Shown here piece by piece: positions 8,176 to 16,166 of a DNA stretch of 64,000 nucleotides (position 1 is its first letter; every line of letters starts with the position of its first letter). A program made the translations under genes and the position numbers. The stretch is from DATKAS01 sp963773315 (GTDB lineage Bacteria > Actinomycetota > Acidimicrobiia > Acidimicrobiales > DATKAS01): NCBI GenBank assembly GCA_963773315.1, contig CAVZAF010000002.1:930001-994000 (forward strand), written 5' to 3'. The notes under the pieces are model-generated. The model had not been told where the DNA came from and made no database searches. It saw nothing but the letters and a program-made list of their open reading frames with translations.

Positions 8176-8952
8176 GGTGTGTGAGGTAGGCCGCGAGCGT
8201 GGGTGACGCGTGCACCGTGTGCGTTGCGCCTTCGACCTCGTAGATGCGAGCGTGCGGATTGCCCTTGGCGAATCGCTCGGCATCGTCGGGCGTGAAGACC
8301 GCCCCTACCTTCGGATCGGCGCGCACGATCGTGACGGGGCACCCGAGAGGCGCGTCGGGATCGAACTCGCGCCAGACGATCCCCTCGATCGCGGCGTCCA
8401 TCGTCGTCGGATCCCACAGCACGAGGGACTGACAGCGCACCTCCACCTCGTCGGCGGCAGTCTCGACGACGAGCGAGCGATAGTCGTCGGCTCTGGCCCC
8501 GTGCGCTTGTCGCTCGCGCACGGCGGCGACGAGCGCGGGGAAGAACTTCGCGGTGGGGCTCGCCGCACGGCGGGCGTCGTCGCCCTCGTAGAGCGGCGGG
8601 TCCTCGAGGAAGAGAGCAGTCACGAGGTCGGGTCGGCCTGCGCGAGCGCGACGGCGACGACGCCGCCGAGGGAGTGGCCGACGACGGTCGTGGGGCGGCC
8701 GATCTCTGAGTCGATGAGCGCGGCGATGTCGGATGCGTAGCTGTCGGCGTCGTAGGTCTCGAGAGTCGCACGAGTCGACTCGCCATGGCCGCGCAGGTCG
8801 ACGTTCCAGACGTCCCCGGCGATCTCACCGACCACGCTCCGATAGGCGAGCCGGCTCCCCGAGAGCCCGTGCAAGAGCACCACGGCCGGGAGGTCGGGGT
8901 CACCGACGCGGTCGTAGGCAAGGGTCTGGCCGGTGACGACTGAGGCGCGCAC
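8150..8952 (-). CDS. Alpha/beta hydrolase (one frameshift)
   Basis: The oxyanion region AVVLLHGLSGSRLAYRSV, DLRGHGESTR and the nucleophile elbow VVGHSLGGVVAVALAQ are followed, after one frame change near 8630, by TALFLEDPPLYEGDDARRA. The end has the catalytic His in EVEGATHTVHASPTL and an acidic residue in VRADPKVGAVFTPDDAE. The full length is about 267 residues, normal for the fold. GTG 8952 is a plausible start (RASVVTGQTLAYDRVG), 24 bases from the divergent argS start. The substrate is unknown. Confidence 0.8.
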
Positions 8953-8976
8953 GAAGGGCAACGTTACGATCAGCCA

Positions 8977-10584
8977 ATGATCCGGGACGACCTCGCCGCC
9001 GCGGTGCGCGCCTCGCTCGCCGCGCTCGGGGTCGAGGCCCCCGGTGAGATCGTGCTCGAGCGCCCGAGGGTCCCCGAGCACGGCGACTGGTCGACGAACG
9101 TCGCGCTGGCTTCCGCAAAGGCCGCGAGTCGCAACCCCCGTGAGCTGGCGACGCAGCTGGCCGACTCTTTGAACCGCGCGCACATCCCTCACGTCGAGAG
9201 CGTCGAGGTCGCCGGGCCGGGCTTCGTGAACTTCCGCCTTCACGACACGTGGCTGCACGAGGTGCTCCGCGAGGTGGTCGAGAGCGGCGTCGACGGCTAC
9301 GCGAAGCCCGACATCGGGCAGGGCGAGCGGGTGATGATCGAGTTCGTCTCGGCCAACCCCACCGGACCGCTGCACGTCGGCAACGGCTGGTTCGCTTCCT
9401 ACGGCGACGCGCTCGCGCGGCTTTTCGAGCGCACGGGTCACGAGGTCACCCGCGAGTACTACGTGAACGACACCGGCGGCCAAGTGCGGCGCTTCGGTGC
9501 GAGCATCCTGGCTCGCAAGCACGGCCAGCCCGTTCCCGAGGACGGCTATCCCGGACAGTTCGTCGCCGATCTCGGCGAGCGGTACGACGGGCCCGACGAC
9601 GTCGCTGAGGCAGGGCGGTGGGGCGGCGAGCGCGTGCTCGAAGACATCCGCACGACACTCGAGTCGATCAACATCCGCTACGACGAGTGGTACAGCCAAG
9701 CCTCGATCGAGGAGAGCGGCGCGGTCGCAGAGACGATCGAGGTGCTGCGGGGCAAGGGGCTGATCTTCGACCGCGAGGGTGCGACCTGGCTGCGTACCGA
9801 AGACTTCGGCGACCCGCGCAAGGAGCGCGTGCTGATCAAGTCGAACGGCGACGTCACCTATCTCGGTGGCGACATCGCGTATCACCGCAACAAGTTCGAG
9901 ATCCGTCGCTACGACCGTGTGATCGACGTGTGGGGTGCGGACCACCAGGCGCAGGTGCCGAGCCTGCTCGCCGCGGTCGAGGCGCTCGGCGTCCCCCGCG
10001 GGCAGCTCGAGGTGAAGATCGGGCAGATGGTGTCGTTGGCGTCGGGTCGCATGTCGAAGCGACTCGGCAACACGGTCGACCTCAGCGAGCTCATCGCCGA
10101 CATCGGGCCCGACGCGACCCGGCTGCTCACGCTGCTGTCGTCCGTCGACTCGCCGACGACGGTCGACCTCGACGCGATCCGCAACGACTCGCGGGAGAGC
10201 CCCGTGTACTACGTGCAGTACGCGCACGCCCGCATCGCGTCGATCAACCGGGTCGCGGCCGAACGCGGGGTGGCTCGGCTCCCGCTCGCGAGCGCCGACG
10301 TGGCCCTTCTCGCACACGAGCGCGAGCTCGACGTGCTCCGTTCGCTCTTCGAGCTGCCCGACGTGATGGTCGCCGCGCTCGACGAGCGGGCGCCGCACAA
10401 GGTGACCACCTGGGTCCGCGAGCTCGCGGACCGGTTTCACGGCTTCTACCACGACTGCTATGTGATGGGAGAAGGCGTGAGCGCCGATCTCACCCAGGCG
10501 CGGCTGTGGCTCGTCGAGGCCGTGCGCATCGGGCTCGCCATCGGTCTCGACGTGCTCGGCGTGCACGCACCCGACGTGATGTGA
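8977..10584 (+). CDS. argS: Arginyl-tRNA synthetase
   Basis: This intact 535-residue class I synthetase charges tRNA-Arg with arginine in the cytosol. The N-terminal Add1 domain (about residues 1-85) is followed by the catalytic core with the HIGH motif as HVGN in ANPTGPLHVGN, the GGDIAYHRNKFE region and VWGADHQAQVPSLLAAVEAL. The KMSKS loop is GRMSKRLGNTVDLSEL. The C-terminal anticodon-binding DALR domain begins near YYVQYAHARIASI and ends LGVHAPDVM. lysA follows eight bases downstream, an arrangement common in actinobacteria. Confidence 0.97.
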   Translation: MIRDDLAAAVRASLAALGVEAPGEIVLERPRVPEHGDWSTNVALASAKAASRNPRELATQLADSLNRAHIPHVESVEVAGPGFVNFRLHDTWLHEVLREVVESGVDGYAKPDIGQGERVMIEFVSANPTGPLHVGNGWFASYGDALARLFERTGHEVTREYYVNDTGGQVRRFGASILARKHGQPVPEDGYPGQFVADLGERYDGPDDVAEAGRWGGERVLEDIRTTLESINIRYDEWYSQASIEESGAVAETIEVLRGKGLIFDREGATWLRTEDFGDPRKERVLIKSNGDVTYLGGDIAYHRNKFEIRRYDRVIDVWGADHQAQVPSLLAAVEALGVPRGQLEVKIGQMVSLASGRMSKRLGNTVDLSELIADIGPDATRLLTLLSSVDSPTTVDLDAIRNDSRESPVYYVQYAHARIASINRVAAERGVARLPLASADVALLAHERELDVLRSLFELPDVMVAALDERAPHKVTTWVRELADRFHGFYHDCYVMGEGVSADLTQARLWLVEAVRIGLAIGLDVLGVHAPDVM

Positions 10585-10591
10585 GCGGCCA

Positions 10592-11864
10592 GTGAGCGCG
10601 ATCCCGCGCCACCTCCTGCCCGACACCGCGACGGTCGACGCCCAGGGGAGGCTCTCCATCGGCGGCGTCGATCTCGTCGACCTCGCGTCCGAGCACGGCA
10701 CCCCGCTCTTCGTCTACGACGAGGACCACATGCGGGCGCGGTGCCGCGAGGCCGTCACCGCGTTCGGCGCCGACCTCGCGATCTACGCCTCGAAGGCGTT
10801 CTTGTGCCGAGCGATGGTGCGGTTGGTCGACGAGGAGGGGTTGCGCCTCGACGTCGCGACCGGCGGCGAGCTGCACGTCGCGCTCGCCGCGGGCTTCCCG
10901 CCCGAGCGGCTCGTCTTCCACGGCAACAACAAGAGCCTCGTCGAGCTGCGGGCGGCTCGGGCCGCGGGTGTGGGTCGCACCGTTGTCGACTCGTTCGACG
11001 AGCTCGATCGGCTCGACGCGCTCCATGCCGAGGACGGTCTCACTCCGGCGGTGCTCCTCCGTGTCACTCCCGGCATCGAGGCCCACACCCACGAGTACGT
11101 GAAGACCGGGCAGGACGACTCGAAGTTCGGGTTCGGCCTCTCGGCGGGCGACGCGCAGCGCGCCGTCGACCGGGCAACCGGATCACCGTCCGTCGAGCTC
11201 GTCGGGCTGCACGCGCACATCGGCAGCCAGGTGTTTGCCGTCGAGTCGTTTCGTGCCGCGATCGAGGTGCTCGCGCCGTTCGTGCGCACGAGCGGGCTTC
11301 CCGAGCTCATCGTCGGGGGCGGTCTCGGCGTCGCGTACGTCGAGGGCGAGGAGGCGGCGACGTTGTCGCAGTGGGCGCACGTGCTCCACGCGGCTGCGGA
11401 GCAGCACGGCGTGCCCGTGCCGCTCGCCGTCGAGCCGGGCCGGTCGATCGTCGCCTCTGCCGCCGTCACGCTCTACACGGTGGGCACGATCAAGGGACTT
11501 CCGGGTCTGCGCACCTACCTCGCGGTCGACGGGGGGATGAGCGACAACCCTCGCCCCGTGCTCTACGGCAGCGGCTACGAGGCGTTCCTGCCCCGCGAGA
11601 CGAACGCTGGGCGGCCGAAGTCGGTGCGCATCGTCGGCAAGCACTGCGAGTCGGGCGATGTGCTCGTGCACAGCGCAAGAGTCCCCGACGACATCGCCGT
11701 CGGGGACATCTTGTGCACCCCGGTCACGGGTGCGTATGGGCACTCGATGGGGTCGAACTACAACAAGGTCCCCCGTCCCGCGGTGGTCTTCGTGCAAGGA
11801 CGGCGACGCGAAGGTCGTCATACGCCGTGAGACGTATGACGACCTGCTGCGTTATGACGTTTGA
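10592..11864 (+). CDS. lysA: Diaminopimelate decarboxylase (one frameshift near the end)
   Basis: This PLP enzyme of fold III makes lysine from meso-diaminopimelate. Visible are the PLP-lysine region AIYASKAFLCRAMVRL, HGNNKS, the GLHAHIGSQV strand, the glycine-rich phosphate loop VGGGLGVAY, EPGRSIV, and the dimer-interface cysteine motif GKHCESGDVL. Near 11799 an extra base breaks the frame; the real tail reads KDGDAKVVIRRETYDDLLRY then DV, ending at TGA 11862-11864, giving about 423 residues. GTG 10592 is taken as start, just after argS. The usual neighbours hom and thrC are not next to it. Confidence 0.93.
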
Positions 11865-11948
11865 CGCTGCGTTATGACGCCTGATCGAGCATCACGACGT
11901 TGCCGCTCGGTGCGCGAAGTACCGATTGTCGAGCGTCAGCGAGCAGGA

Positions 11949-11970
11949 GCCGCCGAAGCGCAGCGGCGGC
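11949..11970. terminator. GC-rich stem-loop between convergent lysA and a MaoC gene
   Basis: GCCGCC at 11949-11954 can pair with GGCGGC at 11965-11970 across a ten-base loop, in the 120-base gap between convergent genes. There is no T run, so this is only a candidate terminator. Trinucleotide richness (GGC repeats) makes chance pairing likely. Confidence 0.25.
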
Positions 11971-11984
11971 GGCGACGAGGAGTA

Positions 11985-12377
11985 TCAGTCGACGCGCGCC
12001 TTGGCCGTGCCGGTGACGACGGGCTCGCCGGCCTGGTTCACGGTCTCGACGGTGAGCTCGGCGACGCCATCGTTCACGGACGTGACGGTCGCGGTCGTGG
12101 TCAGGGCGTCACCGGGAAACACCTGCTTCACGAACCGCACCCCGTACGAGAGCAGACCTTCGGCGCCGAACCAGTCGGTGAGGACGCGGCCCGTCATGCC
12201 CATGGTGAGCATGCCGTGCGCGAACACTCCGGGATAGCCGGCGATCTCCTTCGTGAACTTGTCGTCGGTGTGCAGCGGGTTGTAGTCGCCCGATGCCCCG
12301 GCGTACTGCACGATCTGCGTGCGGGTGAGGTCGTCGGTGAGCACGAGGCTGCGGGTGTCGCCTACTGCCACGCCCAC
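11985..12377 (-). CDS. MaoC-family hotdog dehydratase, HadB-like
   Basis: This 130-residue single-hotdog protein has the hydratase-2 motif region YAGASGDYNPLHTDDKF, with the catalytic Asp and His (D..NPLH), then GVFAHGMLTMGMTGRVLTD. It ends AELTVETVNQAGEPVVTGTA. Such proteins pair with an N-terminal FAS1-like hotdog partner to form an active (R)-hydratase heterodimer, and that partner lies directly upstream (gap 21 bases). GTG 12377 or GTG 12371 may be the start. It could hydrate an enoyl-CoA in fatty acid, sterol or ethylmalonyl-CoA metabolism; sequence alone does not choose. Confidence 0.85.
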   Translation of the reverse strand: MGVAVGDTRSLVLTDDLTRTQIVQYAGASGDYNPLHTDDKFTKEIAGYPGVFAHGMLTMGMTGRVLTDWFGAEGLLSYGVRFVKQVFPGDALTTTATVTSVNDGVAELTVETVNQAGEPVVTGTAKARVD

Positions 12378-12398
12378 CTTTCAGGCACAGTTGCCATG

Positions 12399-12896
12399 TC
12401 ACGCCTCCTGCTGCACGACGGTCTCGGTGCGCACGCCGACGCCGCGCGCAGTGACGACGAGCTCGCCCTTCTGATCGCGGTACTCGGTCACCGACTCGGA
12501 GAAGATGAGCTTGCCGCCCCGGCGGCCTTGCTTCTCCCAGGTGTTGCCCGGCTGCGTCGTGCCCGTCAGCACGTCGCCGGCGCGCAGCGGGCGGTGGTAC
12601 TCGAAGTGCTGCTCGGCGTGGAGACCGCCGCCACCACCACCCCCTCCGCCCCCGCCGCCGCCACTGTCGCGCTTGATGCCGGTGGCCTCGCGGCCCGAGC
12701 CGAACCACGGCTGGCCGATCTTCGGCCGCAGGAAGTAGTCGGGATCGAACTGGGCGCTCGCCTGAGCGAACGTCGGCGGTGCGGGCACCGGCTCGTCGCC
12801 GGTCAGCGCGCCGTAGTAGGCGGGGTTCGGGTCGCCGATCGCACGCGCGAAGAGCGCGATGTGGCCGGCCTCGACAGGGAATCGATCGATGCTCAC
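12399..12896 (-). CDS. FAS1-like MaoC N-terminal dehydratase, HadA-like, with a polyglycine tract
   Basis: This 165-residue protein starts MSIDRFPVEAGHIALFARAI and carries AIGDPNPAYY, VPAPPTFAQAS, and the hotdog core YHRPLRAGDVLTGTT and KLIFSESVTEYRDQKGELVV. It is the structural half of a HadA/HadB-type heterodimer with the next gene. In the loop before the long helix region it has a run of thirteen glycines (12631-12670) preceded by KRDS. The loop is normally glycine-containing in this family, but a run this long is unusual and may reflect slippage. The reading frame is intact across it. Confidence 0.85.
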   Translation of the reverse strand: MSIDRFPVEAGHIALFARAIGDPNPAYYGALTGDEPVPAPPTFAQASAQFDPDYFLRPKIGQPWFGSGREATGIKRDSGGGGGGGGGGGGGLHAEQHFEYHRPLRAGDVLTGTTQPGNTWEKQGRRGGKLIFSESVTEYRDQKGELVVTARGVGVRTETVVQQEA

Positions 12897-12934
12897 GGCG
12901 GGGGAGCATACGTCGGCCGCCTAGGCTGACGTCC

Positions 12935-13877
12935 ATGTCCGCACGCACTCGTGAGCTGCCGCGCCGCTCGTGTCTGTCCGTCCCCGGGTCGAGCGAGAAG
13001 ATGCTCGGCAAGGCCCCCGGCCTCCCCGCCGACATGGTGTTCCTCGACCTCGAAGACTCGGTGTCGCCGCTCGAGAAGGAGGCCGCGCGGACCAAGGTCG
13101 TCCACGCGATCAAGACCCAGGACTGGGGCGACAAGGTGCTGTGCGTCCGCATCAACGCGTGGGACACCGAGTGGACGGTGTTCGACGTGATCGAGGTCGT
13201 CGGCCAGGCCGGCATCCGCCTCGAAGAGGTGATGCTCCCGAAGGTGCAGTCGGCAGCCGAGGTGATCGCGCTCGACCTGCTGCTGTCGCAGGTCGAGACC
13301 AAGGCCGGCCTCCCCGCGGGCCACATCGGCATCGAGGCACAGATCGAGACGACCCGCGGCCTCATCAACGTCGAGGAGATCTGCGCCGCGTCGCCCCGTC
13401 TCGAGACCATCATCTTCGGCCCCGCCGACTTCGCCGCGTCCATGGAGATGCCGGTGCTCACCGGGCGGCGTGCAGATCCCCGAGTACCCGGGTGACCACT
13501 TCCACTACGTGTTCTCGAAGATCTTGATGGCCGGGCGGGCCAACGGCCTCCAGGTGATCGACGGCCCGTTCCTGAAGATCCGCGAGCCCGAGGCGTTCCG
13601 TGACTACTGCCAGCGCACCAAGGTGCTCGGCTACGACGGCAAGTGGGCGTTGCACCCCGACCAGGTCGACATCCTCAACGAGCTCTTCTCGCCGACGCAG
13701 GAGCAGTTCGACCGGGCGTGGGACATCCTCGACGCCTACGAGAAGGCGACCACCGAGGGCGAGCGCAAGGGTGCCGTGATGTTCGGCGACGAGATGATCG
13801 ACGAGGCGTCGCGGAAGATGGCGACCAAGTTCGTCCGTCGAGGAGAGCGAGCAGGCTTCCGCCGGTCTGCGAGTTGA
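12935..13877 (+). CDS. CitE-like CoA-ester lyase, probable L-malyl-CoA/beta-methylmalyl-CoA lyase (one frameshift)
   Basis: This HpcH/HpaI/CitE TIM-barrel lyase starts MSARTRELPRRSCLSVPGSS, with DMVFLDLEDSV, CVRINAWDTEWT, EVMLPKVQSAAEV, IEAQIETTRGLINVEEICAA and IIFGPADFAASM carrying the Mg-binding Glu and Asp. An extra base near 13467 shifts the frame, after which it reads VQIPEYPGDHFHYVFSKILM, GKWALHPDQVDILNELFSPT and on to the end, about 313 residues. Neighbouring MaoC and methylsuccinyl-CoA dehydrogenase-like genes favour the Mcl1 role of the ethylmalonyl-CoA pathway: cleaving beta-methylmalyl-CoA to glyoxylate and propionyl-CoA. Citrate lyase beta is less likely, as no alpha or gamma subunit is present. 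Confidence 0.85.
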
Positions 13878-14557
13878 GCGCCATCGAGGCCGTCCTGTTC
13901 GACGCAGGCGGCGTGCTCCTGCTCCCCGACCCGACGGTCATCGGCCCGTTGCTCGCCCCCTATGGGGCAGACACCTCGACCGAATCGCTCATCCGCGCGC
14001 ACTACGCGGCGATGCGGTCGCAAGACGTCGACGGTCAGGTCCACGACGACTGGCACGTCTACGACGCGGCCTACGTGCGAGCGTGTGGCGTCCCGGAGCA
14101 CGAGCGGGCCGAAGCCGCGGTGATCCTGGGTGCGACCCGCACCGCGCACCTCTGGCGGTGGCCGATCGTCGAGTCGGTCGTCGCGCTGCGCTCGCTGCAT
14201 GAGTCGGGAGTGCCGATCGGAGTGGTCAGCAACGCGGCCGGGCAGATCGAATCAGTGCTGGGGCGGTTCGGTGTCTGCCAGGTCGGCGAGGGCGAGGGCG
14301 TCCCGGTGGTGATCATCGTCGACTCGACCATCGTCGGCGTCTCGAAGCCCGATCCCGCGATCTTCTCGTTCGCACTCGACGTGCTCGACGTGAAGCCCGA
14401 GAGCATCGCGTACGTCGGCGACTCCTACGCGAACGACGTCGTCGGGGCGCGGGCTGCCGGCATGCGACCCTTCCTGCTCGACCCGTACGACGATCACGCC
14501 GGCGCGGACTACGACCGCATCAAGGCGGTGGCCGAGCTTCTCGACCTCGTCGGCTAG
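13874..14557 (+). CDS. HAD-superfamily hydrolase
   Basis: This 227-residue HAD protein has motif I AVLFDAGGVLLLPD, motif II VVSNAAG, the motif III lysine in VSKPDPAIFSFAL and motif IV AYVGDSYANDVVGARAAGMR. In motif I the second Asp of DxD is replaced by Gly (DAGG), as in many haloacid-dehalogenase or pyrimidine-nucleotidase-like members, so phosphatase activity is uncertain. The start TTG 13874 overlaps the lyase TGA as TTGA, implying coupling. The stop overlaps the convergent acyl-CoA dehydrogenase. The substrate is unknown. Confidence 0.85.
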   Translation: MSAIEAVLFDAGGVLLLPDPTVIGPLLAPYGADTSTESLIRAHYAAMRSQDVDGQVHDDWHVYDAAYVRACGVPEHERAEAAVILGATRTAHLWRWPIVESVVALRSLHESGVPIGVVSNAAGQIESVLGRFGVCQVGEGEGVPVVIIVDSTIVGVSKPDPAIFSFALDVLDVKPESIAYVGDSYANDVVGARAAGMRPFLLDPYDDHAGADYDRIKAVAELLDLVG

Positions 14558-16156
14558 CGCGCTTGCTCGAGCAGGCGCCGGGCGATCACCTTGAGCGCCA
14601 GGGTCTCGTCGGCCCCCTCGAAGATCGAGAGCACCCGCGCGTCGACGAACAGCCGGCTCACCGTGTACTCCTCGGCGTAGCCGTAGCCGCCGTGGATCTG
14701 CATCGCCTCGCGGGTGACCCACTCCGCGGCGCGGCAGACATATGCCTTCACCATCGAAGCTTCGAGGGCACCCTCGCCCTTCGCCATCATCCGAGCGACG
14801 GTGTACGCGAACTGTCGAGCCGCCTGGATGATCGACGCCATGCGAGCGAGCTTCACCTTCGTGAGCTGGTAGTCGCCGACCGGCCGCCCGAACACCGAGC
14901 GATCGAGCGCGTATTGCGCGGCCGCCTCGTAGGCGGCCTGCATGACTCCGACGGCCCGCGCTGCGGTCTGCAGCCGGCCGTTCTCGAAGCCCTCCATCTG
15001 GTAGTAGAAGCCGCGGCCGAGGCCCGCCTCGCCGCCGATGAGGCAGTCGTCCGGCACCCACCAGCCGTCGAACGCGACCTCGTAGGAGTGCATGCCGCGG
15101 TAGCCGAGCGTGTCGATGGCCCGGCCTTCCATCTTCCCGCCCGTGCCCTCTTGCGTGAACTCGAAGCCATGGCCGTCGGCACGCGGCTTCGGCACGACGA
15201 ACAGCGAGAGGCCGCGGTGGGTCTTGGTGCGGTCGGGATCGGTGCGGGCGAGGAGCATCAGCACGTCGGCGCGGGCCACCGAACGTGCACCACGTCTTGA
15301 CGCCGTTGATCTTCCACCCGACCGCGCCGTCGGCCCCCCTGGGCCTTCGTTGCGGTTGCCTTGATCGCCGGCGACGTCTGACCCGAAGTCGGGCTCGGTG
15401 ACCGCGACCGCGACCATCACCGATCCGTCCGCGAGCTGCGGCAGCCAGTGCCGCTTCTGCTCCTCGGTGCCCCCGCGTACGAGCGCGCGGGTGAGGATCT
15501 CGGGCCGGGTGATGAGGGAACCGCCGATGCCGAGCGAGCCCGCGGCTCAGCTCCTCGGTGGCGACGACCATTCCCATGTAGTCGCTCTCACCGCCCGCGG
15601 CGAAGCCGCCGTACTCCTCGGGCACCGAGAGTCCGAAGCCGCCCATCTCCGCGAGCCCCGCGATGATGTCCTCGGGCACATCGCGGTTCTCCCGGTGGAC
15701 GTGCTCGGCGACGGGCTTGATGCGCTCCTCGGCGAAGCGCCGGAACGTGTCGGTGACGAGCTCGAAGTCCGCGTCGAGGTGGCGCGGCCCCTCTGCGCCC
15801 GCGAGGCCGGCGAGGAGCTGGGGGTCGCGGTAGGTCGGTGAGGAACGGTCGCGCGCCGTCGAGCGCCCCGGGCTCGATGCCCCACTGCGTCTTCGCGTCC
15901 CAACGTGCGCGAGGCCAGGTCGTGGGCCACATCGGCCACGAACGCACACGTGATCTGGCCCTCGACGTCGCCCTTCGCTCCGTAGTCGAGCAGGGCGCGG
16001 GCGGTCTCCACGCCGGCCGCTGCGTGCGCGAGGTCGTAGAGCGCGACCTGTTGCGTCTCGTCGTTCGTCGTCGCGAGGTGTCGAGCGGCCCGCTCGACGA
16101 GGTCCGTGCGCGAGATCGACGACGGACGCGGCAGCAGAGAGATCGGCGGCGGTCAC
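14554..16156 (-). CDS. Acyl-CoA dehydrogenase, probable (2S)-methylsuccinyl-CoA dehydrogenase (heavily frameshifted)
   Basis: About 534 residues can be pieced together. Instead of the usual ~380 there is an N-terminal extension of about 130 residues (ARALLDYGAKGDVEGQ, ITCAFVADVAHDLASRT), then FELVTDTFRRFAEERIKPVA, MGGFGLSVPEEYGGFA, TEPDFGSDVAG, TLGYRGMHSYEVAFDGW, GRLQTAARAVGVMQAAYEAA and QIHGGYGYAEEYTVSRLFVD ending LLEQAR. The extension and the LGYRGM/EVAFDG features match methylsuccinyl-CoA dehydrogenase (Mcd) of the ethylmalonyl-CoA pathway. Breaks lie near 16090, 15990, 15880, 15545, 15400, 15350 and 15290. GTG 16156 is the start. The C-terminal 240 residues are intact. Confidence 0.75.
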
Positions 16157-16166
16157 GCCGGCGAGG

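Noticed and set aside
8620..10701. A very long open frame on the minus strand opposite argS (about 690 codons)
   Set aside because: It is the antisense shadow of argS, rich in Arg, Val, Asp and His as expected from GC-rich third positions. Only its last 110 codons (8620-8952) are real, as the N-terminal part of the alpha/beta hydrolase.
12631..12670. GGC-rich tract considered as a simple DNA repeat or a recombination hot spot
   Set aside because: The codons are mixed and in frame inside a good gene; it is reported as a coding polyglycine run instead.
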